From Pelomonas sp966111775 (GTDB taxonomy: Bacteria > Pseudomonadota > Gammaproteobacteria > Burkholderiales > Burkholderiaceae_C): a stretch of 5,103 bases of DNA. Positions 1 through 5,028 of this stretch are shown here, one piece after another (the first letter of the stretch is position 1; each line of letters starts with the position of its first letter). The position numbers and the translations under genes are program-made. The stretch is from NCBI GenBank assembly GCA_966111775.1, contig CBHWBD010000297.1:1-5103 (forward strand). The letters are read 5' to 3'. The notes under the pieces are model-generated. The model was not told the origin of the DNA and made no database searches. It saw only the letters and a list, made by a program, of their open reading frames with translations.

Positions 1-4
1 CGAT

Positions 5-60
5 CGGTGCATTGCCGGGAGTCCCGCCCGCCGGGGCGGACTCCCGGCAACTCGGCACCG
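5..60. terminator. Strong GC-rich hairpin after the two-component operon (likely terminator)
   Basis: Bases 12-24 pair perfectly with 38-50 (13 bp). After one bulged base, 26-29 pair with 34-37 around a 4-base loop. An outer 6-bp arm (5-10 cggtgc with 55-60 gcaccg) is separated by a small internal loop. The hairpin lies about 40 bases past the TAG of the leftward response regulator gene, where a terminator is expected. No T-run follows on either strand, so it is not a textbook intrinsic terminator. It could act in either direction, protect a 3' end, or belong to a dispersed repeat family. The fold is seen in the sequence; the role is inferred. Confidence 0.55.
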
Positions 61-92
61 GGTCAAAAGGCTCAGGGACGAGCAACAGAAAC

Positions 93-866
93 CTACATTT
101 GCCTGAACAAGTGAGCGCAGCTTTCAGCAACCAGCAGCATCTCCGTCCCATGCTTGAGCTTGATCTGCATCCGCCCACGGAAGTCCCGGCTGACGCTGGC
201 GATGGCATTCACGTTGACCAAGGTCGAGCGGTGGATCTGCCAGAACTGCTGGGGGTCGAGCTCGTCGATGAGCTCCTTCAGCGGCTTGCGGATCAGCGCC
301 TCGCCGTCCTTCAGCGCCAGCCGCGTGTACTTGTTGTCGCTCTGGAAGAACATCACCTCGTCGACGGTGATGAGGCGCAAGGTCTGGCCCACCGAGGCAT
401 TGATCCAGCGCAGCGGCGCCCGCGCGGCGGAGGGCGTTGCGGCCGCGGGCCGTGTGCCGAGCTGGTCCAGCACGCCGCCCAGCTGGGCCGGCGCCTGGCC
501 GAGGCGGGCCTTCAGCCGCGAGATGGCCGTGAACAGGCGCGCACCGGCCAGGGGCTTGAGCAGGTAGTCGACGGCGCCCTGGTCGAAGGCGGCGATGGCG
601 TACTGGTCGTAGGCGGTGACGAAGACGACATGGGCGCGGCCATTGACCTGGCGGGCCACGTCGATGCCGGTGGCGCCGGGCATCTCGATGTCGAGGAAGA
701 GGATGTCGGGCTGGTGCTCGTCGAGCAGGCGCAGGGCTTCCAGGCCATCGGCCGCCTCGCCGACGATGCTGAGGTCGGGCCAGAGCTTGCCGAGCTGCTC
801 GACCAGCTCGCCGCGCAGCGCGGCTTCGTCCTCGGCGACCACCGCGGTCGGTGCAATCAGGCTCAT
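93..866 (-). CDS. LytTR-family response regulator (receiver + LytTR DNA-binding domain)
   Basis: A cytoplasmic transcription regulator of 257 residues, the usual length for the LytT/AlgR/YehT type. The receiver domain covers about residues 7-122: acidic pair E12/D13, phosphoacceptor D59 in FLDIEMPG, T84 in VFVTAYD and K104 in YLLKPL. An Ala/Pro-rich linker (about 123-150) leads to a LytTR domain (about 151-257) with the family signatures FFQSDNKYTRL and FWQIHRSTLVNVNAI. I chose the ATG at 866 because it gives the normal receiver N-terminus (MSLIAPTAVVAEDE) and overlaps the stop of the upstream kinase-like gene as ATGA. Longer in-frame starts would run deep into that gene. It is the last gene of a three-gene unit and presumably accepts phosphate from the kinase at 1939-3045. 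One oddity is the C-terminal segment, which reads VAESC where relatives usually have a V-S-R-x type sequence. Target genes cannot be read from this window. Confidence 0.93.
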   Translation of the reverse strand: MSLIAPTAVVAEDEAALRGELVEQLGKLWPDLSIVGEAADGLEALRLLDEHQPDILFLDIEMPGATGIDVARQVNGRAHVVFVTAYDQYAIAAFDQGAVDYLLKPLAGARLFTAISRLKARLGQAPAQLGGVLDQLGTRPAAATPSAARAPLRWINASVGQTLRLITVDEVMFFQSDNKYTRLALKDGEALIRKPLKELIDELDPQQFWQIHRSTLVNVNAIASVSRDFRGRMQIKLKHGTEMLLVAESCAHLFRQM

Positions 867-1942
867 GAAGGCAATTCCAGGATGAATTCCGTGCCGCCGG
901 CGCCGCTGGTGCAGACCAGTTTCGCGTCCAGCACGGCCAGGCGTTCGCGCAGGGAGGCGAGGTCGGCGTCGTCGCTGCACAGCCCCGGCTGATCAAAGCC
1001 CAGCGTGATGCCGCCATCGGCCTTCAGCCAGCAGCGCTTGGGATGACCCAGGCGCACGGCGCGCTGCACCAGCGGCAGCAGCAGCATGGGCGGCAGCTGC
1101 AGGGCGCCGCGCGAGCCGAGCTCGCAGTCGAAGGCGGGCGGGTCGCCGTTGAGGTCGCGCAGCAGATCGAGGTAGCTGGCGATCAGCTCGGCCTCGCTGC
1201 CCAGGGTCGCACCGGCCATGCCGCCGGGCGGCATCAGCTGATGCCGTGGCAGCCGCGGCAGCGCCACGCGCAGATGGCGGATGAGGCGCTCCAGGCGGGC
1301 GCTGGCGCTCGGGTCTTCGCGGCCATAGGCCTGCTCGACCGAGACGAGGGCATCGAACAGCAGGGCCGGATCGACCTGGGCTTGCAGGGCGGCCAGGCGC
1401 GAGGCCAGGGCATGGCGACGCAGCTGGCTGTGCTCGCGCAGCAGGTCCTGGGCGGCCTGGTCCTGGCGGCGCCGCACGGTGCGGAACTCCAGCACGCCGA
1501 CGATCATCAGTGCCGGCATGAAGATCCACAGCGTGTCGCCAATGATGGCGGTGACGCGGAACATCGAGCACTTCACCTTGCCATGGGTCTGGGCATAGAT
1601 GTCGCACAGCGAGGGCCAGGGCATGGCGGCGGCCAGGGGGTAGATGACGGCCATGGCCAGCACCGAGCCGAGGGCCGTGGCAGCCACCAGGCGCTGGCGC
1701 CGCGCCGGATGGGCCGGGTGGCTGCGCGCGGCCGGCAGCCAGCACAGCAGCAGCACGGCGCAGCTGACCAGGGGCAGGCTCAGCTGGCGGGCAATCACCG
1801 GCCACAGCTGGTCGCCGACGCGCAGCTCCAGCAGCGAGGTCAGGTCGATGGCGCCGAAGAGCAGGGCGGCGCTGACGAAGACGAGGGTCTCGTTCAGGCG
1901 CAGCGAGCGCCAGGACTGCAGCACGTGGCGGATGGCGTTCAT
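863..1942 (-). CDS. Degenerate LytS/YehU-type histidine kinase (predicted membrane pseudokinase)
   Basis: This 359-residue protein has the same build as the kinase encoded just upstream. It has four hydrophobic segments (about 18-40, 50-70, 85-107 and 130-151), a short cytoplasmic helix, a region aligning with the His_kinase (PF06580) dimerisation helices, and a shrunken ATPase-like domain. Every catalytic signature is lost. The H-box PHFLFN of the neighbour is PALLFD here (A193 for His, D197 for Asn). The N-box LVENAIKHG is LVQRAVRLG (290-299). DNGQGF is reduced to FDQPG, and GVGLANTRARL has become DADLASLRERL. The reading frame is intact and hydrophobic and helical patterns are kept, so it looks like a selected protein and not a decaying gene. 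By positive-inside reasoning the 108-128 loop is periplasmic; it carries C113 and C125. ATGA overlaps join it to both neighbours. Likely role (inferred): sensory or allosteric partner of the intact kinase, without its own phosphotransfer. Confidence 0.85.
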   Translation of the reverse strand: MNAIRHVLQSWRSLRLNETLVFVSAALLFGAIDLTSLLELRVGDQLWPVIARQLSLPLVSCAVLLLCWLPAARSHPAHPARRQRLVAATALGSVLAMAVIYPLAAAMPWPSLCDIYAQTHGKVKCSMFRVTAIIGDTLWIFMPALMIVGVLEFRTVRRRQDQAAQDLLREHSQLRRHALASRLAALQAQVDPALLFDALVSVEQAYGREDPSASARLERLIRHLRVALPRLPRHQLMPPGGMAGATLGSEAELIASYLDLLRDLNGDPPAFDCELGSRGALQLPPMLLLPLVQRAVRLGHPKRCWLKADGGITLGFDQPGLCSDDADLASLRERLAVLDAKLVCTSGAGGTEFILELPS

Positions 1943-3045
1943 GCCAGGGCCTCCGCCGGCAGGTTCACGCGGGCGATGACGCCGCGCGGTTGGGCGGCCT
2001 GCAACTCCAGCGTCGCGGAGTCACCGAAGCGGGCGGCCAGGCGGGCCCGGGTGTTGGCCAGGCCCACGCCCGCGCCGCCGCTGGCCGACCCGAAGCCCTG
2101 GCCGTTGTCGGCCACTTCGACGGTCAGCCCCCCATCGGCCGTGTGCTGGGCGCGGATCAGGATGCGACCGCCCTCCGGCAATGGCGAGAGGCCATGCTTG
2201 ATGGCGTTCTCCACCAGGGTCGGCAGCACCAGCGTCGGCAGATGGGCCGTCAGCAGTTCGGGCGGTGCCTCGATGTCGAAGGACAGGCGTTCGCCCATGC
2301 GCATCTGCAGGATGGCGAGGTAGTGGCGCACCAGCTCGAGTTCGTCGGCGAGGGTGGATTCATGCCGGCGCATGCCGGGCAGGGCGGCGCGCAGATAGGC
2401 GATCAGGGCCACCAGCATGTTGCGGCCGCGCTCCGGCTGGGTTTCGTACAGACGCTTGACGTTGGCCAGGGTGTTGAACAGGAAGTGAGGCTCGATCTGG
2501 GCGTTCAGCGCCGACAGCTGGGCCTCGGTCTGCTGGGTCTTGAGGGCTTCGCGTTCGCGGAACAGCCGGGTCAACTCATCCCGGCCCTGGCGCTGGGCGC
2601 GGCTGACCAGCAGCAGCGCATAGGCGATGCCGCCGAGCAGGGTCCACAGCGAGATGGTGGAGAGGGCCCAGGCGGTCATGACCTTCATGGGGTCGCTCAT
2701 CTGCGACACCGCATAGCGCAGCCAGGTGCCCAGCGCGGCACCGGAGCCCACGGCCAGGGCCTGGATGGTGAGGGCGGCGGGCAGCTTCCAGCGCCGGCTG
2801 GCCAGCAGGGCTTCGGCCAGGCCCACCATCAGCAGCAGGGAAATCCCGGTCAGCAGGCACTGGCGGCTGAAGCGGATCAGCGCGAAGAAGGCGTCGCTCA
2901 GGCTGCCGTCGTCCCCTTCGCCAATCCAGGTCAGCGCCCGCGAGAAGGCATAGAAGAAGCAGAAGTAGTAGACGCCCGCCAGCATGCGCAGATTGCAGAC
3001 ACGGCGAAAGGCTTGCAGCGGGCTCAGGTCCTCCATTCGGTCCAT
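1939..3045 (-). CDS. LytS/YehU-type sensor histidine kinase
   Basis: A 368-residue membrane histidine kinase that should autophosphorylate and pass phosphate to the LytTR regulator at 93-866. It has four predicted membrane segments (about 21-38, 62-80, 87-107, 125-147) and no separate extracytoplasmic sensor domain. A short coiled helix (about 150-180) leads to the His_kinase (PF06580) region with H187 in NAQIEPHFLFNTL. The C-terminal HATPase has an intact N-box (LVENAIKHG, N280) and G-boxes (D313 in DNGQGF; GVGLANTRARL, about 326-336). The start is uncertain: ATG at 3045 and ATG at 3036 (MEDLSPLQ) are both in frame, with only weak purine-rich sequence upstream of either; I give the longer form. 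Its stop overlaps the next gene as ATGA. The signal sensed is unknown. The membrane-embedded N-terminus resembles other small-molecule or cell-envelope sensing LytS-like kinases only in general layout. Confidence 0.92.
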   Translation of the reverse strand: MDRMEDLSPLQAFRRVCNLRMLAGVYYFCFFYAFSRALTWIGEGDDGSLSDAFFALIRFSRQCLLTGISLLLMVGLAEALLASRRWKLPAALTIQALAVGSGAALGTWLRYAVSQMSDPMKVMTAWALSTISLWTLLGGIAYALLLVSRAQRQGRDELTRLFREREALKTQQTEAQLSALNAQIEPHFLFNTLANVKRLYETQPERGRNMLVALIAYLRAALPGMRRHESTLADELELVRHYLAILQMRMGERLSFDIEAPPELLTAHLPTLVLPTLVENAIKHGLSPLPEGGRILIRAQHTADGGLTVEVADNGQGFGSASGGAGVGLANTRARLAARFGDSATLELQAAQPRGVIARVNLPAEALA

Positions 3046-3053
3046 TCTCGGCG

Positions 3054-3070
3054 CCCGGCCATCAGCCGGG
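3054..3070 (-). other. Small hairpin in the leader of the kinase operon
   Basis: The arms cccggc (3054-3059) and gccggg (3065-3070) form a perfect 6-bp stem around a 5-base loop, ending 8 bases upstream of the ATG at 3045. It sits in the 76-base gap between the PilZ stop and the kinase start, the only real gap in the leftward gene series. It could weaken or tune translation of the kinase, or be part of a weak terminator/attenuator after the PilZ gene. In such GC-rich DNA a 6-bp stem can also arise by chance. I see no convincing -35/-10 pair in the gap. Confidence 0.3.
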
Positions 3071-3121
3071 GCTGGATGCGACGAATTGGGAGATATGGGG
3101 CGCCAAGCCGGCCAGGGACGG

Positions 3122-3496
3122 CTAAGCAGCGCCGGCGGCGGCGATCAGGGCCTTGAGCTCGCGTTCGGAGGCGGCCGGGTCACCGAGGTTGACCTCGATG
3201 AGGCGGCGCAGATGGGTGATGGATTCGATGTCGATGCTGCGGCACAGCACGCCGGCATGGCCGCCCTCGACATGGGCCAGCTCGCCGGCCATGGCGATGA
3301 CGATGTCGCCGGTGGCCAGGGGCAGCTTGACGAGGCAGGGCATGCCGACCTGGGGCGAGAGCCCGTCCGGCAGCTGCAGCAGCACGCCCTTGAGGGAGAT
3401 GTCCACCACCTGGCAGCGCAGATGCTCCTGGGTCGTGATCAGCTCGGCGCCGGAGGCGAAGGTGACGCGGGCAAATTGGCGGCGTTCGGTGCTGAT
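3122..3496 (-). CDS. Single-domain PilZ protein (predicted c-di-GMP receptor), non-canonical start
   Basis: From the proposed start the product is 124 residues and is essentially one PilZ domain. The c-di-GMP binding motifs are both present: the arginine motif R6-x-x-x-R10 within ERRQFAR, and D32-x-S34-x-x-G37 (DISLKG). A β-rich body follows, then a helical tail (about 92-120). Such proteins bind c-di-GMP in the cytoplasm and regulate motility, adhesion or polysaccharide output through a partner not identifiable here. The start is odd: no ATG, GTG or TTG lies in frame near the domain. The nearest in-frame ATG (3712) is deep inside the upstream gene and would add an arginine/serine/proline-rich shadow peptide. 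A GGGAG Shine-Dalgarno (3503-3507) lies 6 bases before an ATC codon at 3494-3496, giving (I/M)STERRQFAR. I therefore propose an AUC start; an AUC one codon earlier is an alternative. It follows the 3537-3971 gene and may be co-transcribed with it. Confidence 0.8.
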   Translation of the reverse strand: MSTERRQFARVTFASGAELITTQEHLRCQVVDISLKGVLLQLPDGLSPQVGMPCLVKLPLATGDIVIAMAGELAHVEGGHAGVLCRSIDIESITHLRRLIEVNLGDPAASERELKALIAAAGAA

Positions 3497-3502
3497 GATG
3501 CT

Positions 3503-3507
3503 CTCCC
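3503..3507 (-). promoter_or_regulatory. Shine-Dalgarno GGGAG that decides the PilZ gene start
   Basis: Read on the minus strand, the sequence is GGGAGAGC followed by ATC ATC AGC ACC GAA. The GGGAG core is 3 bases from the first ATC (3497-3499) and 6 bases from the second (3494-3496), so the second has normal spacing. No ATG, GTG or TTG is available at this distance. The site falls in the 40-base gap between the stop of the upstream gene (3537) and the conserved start of the PilZ domain, which argues that translation begins here and not at the distant ATG. Confidence 0.5.
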
Positions 3508-3536
3508 GGCGGGTGGGGGGATGTTTGCAACCGATC

Positions 3537-3971
3537 CTAGACGAAAGATTCCAGCGCGGTGCCGCTGCTGAAGACGGTGCTGTGCTCGACGGCCTGCTGC
3601 AGCCTTTCGGGGGCCAGCGAGGCCAGGCCCATGGCTTCCAGCATGAACCAGGCGGCGCGCAGCAGGGCGACGATCTCGTCGCGGGTGCCGTCGATCTCGA
3701 CCGGCGAGTCATCCCAGTCGCGATCGGGGGCCTGGCGCGGCGCGACGACGGCCGGCCGGTGGGCGCGGGCGATGCGGGCCAGCAGTTCGCGCGTGTCGAC
3801 GGTGGCGCTAGGGGCGTCGATGAGGCGCACCAGGTCGCCCAGCTGCTGCTCGGCCGCAGCGGCCAGCAGGCGTGCGGCCTGGTCGGCCCCGCCCGCCAGA
3901 TAGAGGCCGGCGGCGAGGTCGGCGTATTCGAGGGCGGCGGACAGCCGCTGGAGGTCGGGGTTGGTCGACAT
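3537..3971 (-). CDS. Conserved-looking helical protein of unknown function
   Basis: A predicted soluble cytoplasmic protein of 144 residues with no signal peptide or membrane segment. Residues 5-51 form two amphipathic helices (ALEYADLAAGLYLAGG, then a run of Ala/Leu ending EQQLGDLVRLI). A second helical pair (about 98-131) contains RDEIVALLRAAWFMLEAMG. A charged, Pro-rich linker (about 72-95) lies between them. The pattern of a helix with LY..G followed by A..LAAAAEQQLG.L resembles small HEPN-like helical proteins, but I see no RX4-6H catalytic motif, so this is only a hint. I chose ATG at 3971; an in-frame GTG two codons earlier (3977) is possible. No clear Shine-Dalgarno is visible for either, so the message may be leaderless or weakly translated. 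The PilZ gene follows after 40 bases in the same direction, which suggests an operon. The gene is divergent from the EipA-family gene on the right. Confidence 0.7.
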   Translation of the reverse strand: MSTNPDLQRLSAALEYADLAAGLYLAGGADQAARLLAAAAEQQLGDLVRLIDAPSATVDTRELLARIARAHRPAVVAPRQAPDRDWDDSPVEIDGTRDEIVALLRAAWFMLEAMGLASLAPERLQQAVEHSTVFSSGTALESFV

Positions 3972-4062
3972 GACCACTGAGTCTAGGTTGTGTGCAGTGG
4001 CAAAGGGCGGCCAAACTTCACGCTGCTTTGTTTATGCTGGCCCCTCATCCCCGCATCCCTTC

Positions 4063-4068
4063 GGAGAG
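4063..4068 (+). promoter_or_regulatory. Ribosome binding site of the EipA-family gene
   Basis: GGAGAG ends 4 bases before the ATG at 4073. It fixes the start at that ATG in preference to an in-frame ATG at 3992, which would place about 27 residues of unrelated sequence ahead of the secretion signal. The 101-base gap between the divergent starts at 3971 and 4073 must also hold promoters for both directions, but no hexamer pair is good enough to call. Confidence 0.65.
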
Positions 4069-4072
4069 CCTC

Positions 4073-4642
4073 ATGACCGACCGCCGCCGGCATTTGCAGC
4101 AACTCGCCGCCCTGGCCTCGGCCGCGGCGTTGCCCGCCTGGGCCGATGACGACAAGGACGGCACCTATGACCAGGAGTCCGTCCTCAAGGCTGCAACCGA
4201 TTTCTTCGGCCAGACGACGGAAGGCCTGGCCAAGGTCATCGAGAAGGCTTTCAAGGACCAGGGCCGGCCCAACGCCTATATCCGCGGCGAGGAGGCCGGC
4301 GGCGCGGTGACCGTGGGCCTGCGCTATGGCGACGGCGAACTGCTGATGAAGGGCGGTGGCTCGGCCAAGGTCTACTGGGCCGGACCGTCCATCGGCTTCG
4401 ACGTCGGCGGCAATGCGTCCAAGGTCTTCACGCTGATCTATCACCTGCCCAGGGCTGCGGCTATTTACCAGCGCTTTCCCGGCGTGGACGGCAGCCTGTA
4501 CTACATCGGCGGCGCGGGCATCAACTACCAGCGCCTGAAGGGCATCGTGCTGGCGCCCATCCGTCTGGGCGTGGGCCTGCGCGCCGGGGCCAGCGTGGGC
4601 TATATCCATTACCGCCGCGAGAAGAGCATCAACCCGTTCTGA
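4073..4642 (+). CDS. EipA/DUF1134-family exported envelope protein
   Basis: A 189-residue precursor close to the usual family length. Residues 1-24 form a secretion signal: an arginine cluster (R4-R6, RRRHLQ, Tat-like), an alanine/leucine-rich stretch, and an AWA cleavage site before DDDKDG. The mature part shows DUF1134 hallmarks in order: an N-terminal helix (about 34-62), GGAVTVGLRYGDGEL, LMKGGGSAKVYWAGPSIGFD (about 91-110), GGNASKVFTLIYHLP, YQRFPGVDGSLYYIGGAGIN (about 132-151), APIRLGVGLRAGASVGY, and the terminal NPF. In alphaproteobacteria the family member EipA is a periplasmic β-rich protein needed for envelope integrity; its molecular activity is unknown. The same general role is inferred here. 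It stands alone, divergent from the minus-strand block, with its own Shine-Dalgarno. Export by Tat and not Sec is a suggestion from the RR motif. Confidence 0.9.
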   Translation: MTDRRRHLQQLAALASAAALPAWADDDKDGTYDQESVLKAATDFFGQTTEGLAKVIEKAFKDQGRPNAYIRGEEAGGAVTVGLRYGDGELLMKGGGSAKVYWAGPSIGFDVGGNASKVFTLIYHLPRAAAIYQRFPGVDGSLYYIGGAGINYQRLKGIVLAPIRLGVGLRAGASVGYIHYRREKSINPF

Positions 4643-4685
4643 GCGCGCGCCAACACGCCCGCCTCTGCGTGTCGTCAAAGCGCGC
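4643..4685 (+). terminator. Possible terminator hairpin after the EipA-family gene
   Basis: Immediately after the TGA, acacgc (4653-4658) pairs with gcgtgt (4667-4672) around an 8-base loop. An outer GC repeat, gcgcgcgc (4643-4650), can pair with gcgcgc (4680-4685). There is no T-run. The position between the EipA-family gene and the LexA-box promoter region suggests transcription termination, but GC-rich DNA folds easily and the call is weak. Confidence 0.35.
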
Positions 4686-4731
4686 GGCGGGCGACTCAGG
4701 CACTCTCACCGTTTGTCCACAGCAGGCGTAG

Positions 4732-4749
4732 ACTGTGGATCCATACAGT
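4732..4749. promoter_or_regulatory. Predicted LexA (SOS) box
   Basis: The site reads ACTGT-ggatccat-ACAGT: a perfect CTGT-N8-ACAG core, with the flanking A and T of the E. coli-type consensus also matched. Betaproteobacterial LexA recognises this type of site. It ends 12 bases before the proposed GTG start at 4762, so bound LexA would cover the leader or promoter of the gene at 4762-5028 and repress it, together with the overlapping downstream gene, until DNA damage. The N8 core is less AT-rich than the best sites. The match is seen in the sequence; regulation is inferred. Confidence 0.65.
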
Positions 4750-4761
4750 CAAAGGCCCATC

Positions 4762-5028
4762 GTGAGCAGCACCACCGACCTGCCCGTGCAGGACATTTCC
4801 AGCGAAGTCCTGATCGAAAAATACGCCAAGGGCGGCGAGCAGACGCCGGACGAGCTGCGCGAACGCGTCGCCCGCGCCCTGGCCCAGGCCGAGAAACCGG
4901 CCGATCGCGCGCGCTGGACGGCGGCCTTCCTCGTGGGCGCGGACGGGAAGCTCGAGCGGGTCTGGTACAAGATCAGCCCGAAGGACACGCCGGTGAAGCT
5001 GCTCGAGGCGTTGGAGGCCGACGCGTGA
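4762..5028 (+). CDS. Short chimeric gene: NrdJ-like N-terminus joined to peroxiredoxin-like C-terminus
   Basis: An 88-residue product. Residues 9-56 (PVQDISSEVLIEKYAKGGEQ, then helical sequence to RARWTAAF) match what I know of the extreme N-terminus of B12-dependent ribonucleotide reductases (NrdJ) of Burkholderiales. Residues about 57-86 (LVGADGKLERVWYKISPKDT, then PVKLLEAL) read like the last strand and helix of an AhpC/TSA-Bcp peroxiredoxin. Neither active site is present: no reductase cysteines or radical machinery, and no peroxidatic Cys. The apparent join lies near 4927-4932, where both families have a Phe-Leu. The GTG at 4762 is preferred because aaagg (4751-4755) lies 6 bases upstream; an upstream in-frame GTG at 4735 falls inside the LexA box. 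The TGA overlaps the next start as GTGA. It may be a remnant of a deletion or recombination, or a small functional protein. The family matches are from memory. Confidence 0.6.
   Translation: MSSTTDLPVQDISSEVLIEKYAKGGEQTPDELRERVARALAQAEKPADRARWTAAFLVGADGKLERVWYKISPKDTPVKLLEALEADA

Noticed and set aside
12..2323. Long open frames on the plus strand (12-992 and 1043-2323) opposite the regulator and kinase genes
   Set aside because: They mirror codon periodicity of the GC-rich minus-strand genes, encode Gln/Gly/Ala-rich low-complexity protein without any domain, and have no ribosome binding site.
1990..3571. Plus-strand open frames 1990-3156 and 2984-3571
   Set aside because: Antisense shadows of the kinase and PilZ genes, with low-complexity composition; the minus-strand products carry clear family motifs.
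3497..3712. An N-terminal extension of the PilZ protein from the ATG at 3712
   Set aside because: The extra residues are the out-of-frame shadow of the upstream gene, rich in Arg/Ser/Pro, with no domain character.
4017..4038. Possible promoter for the EipA-family gene (ttcacg with tatgct)
   Set aside because: The spacing between the hexamers is only about 10 bases, and no better -35 lies at 16-18 bases.
3983..4678. A 231-codon minus-strand open frame opposite the EipA-family gene
   Set aside because: The plus strand encodes a complete DUF1134 protein with signal peptide and Shine-Dalgarno; the antisense product has no recognisable domain.
4716..4739. NrdR box in front of the NrdJ-like segment
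   Set aside because: The inverted repeat has a 10-base spacer and does not match the 16-bp NrdR consensus; LexA and DnaA-type matches are better.
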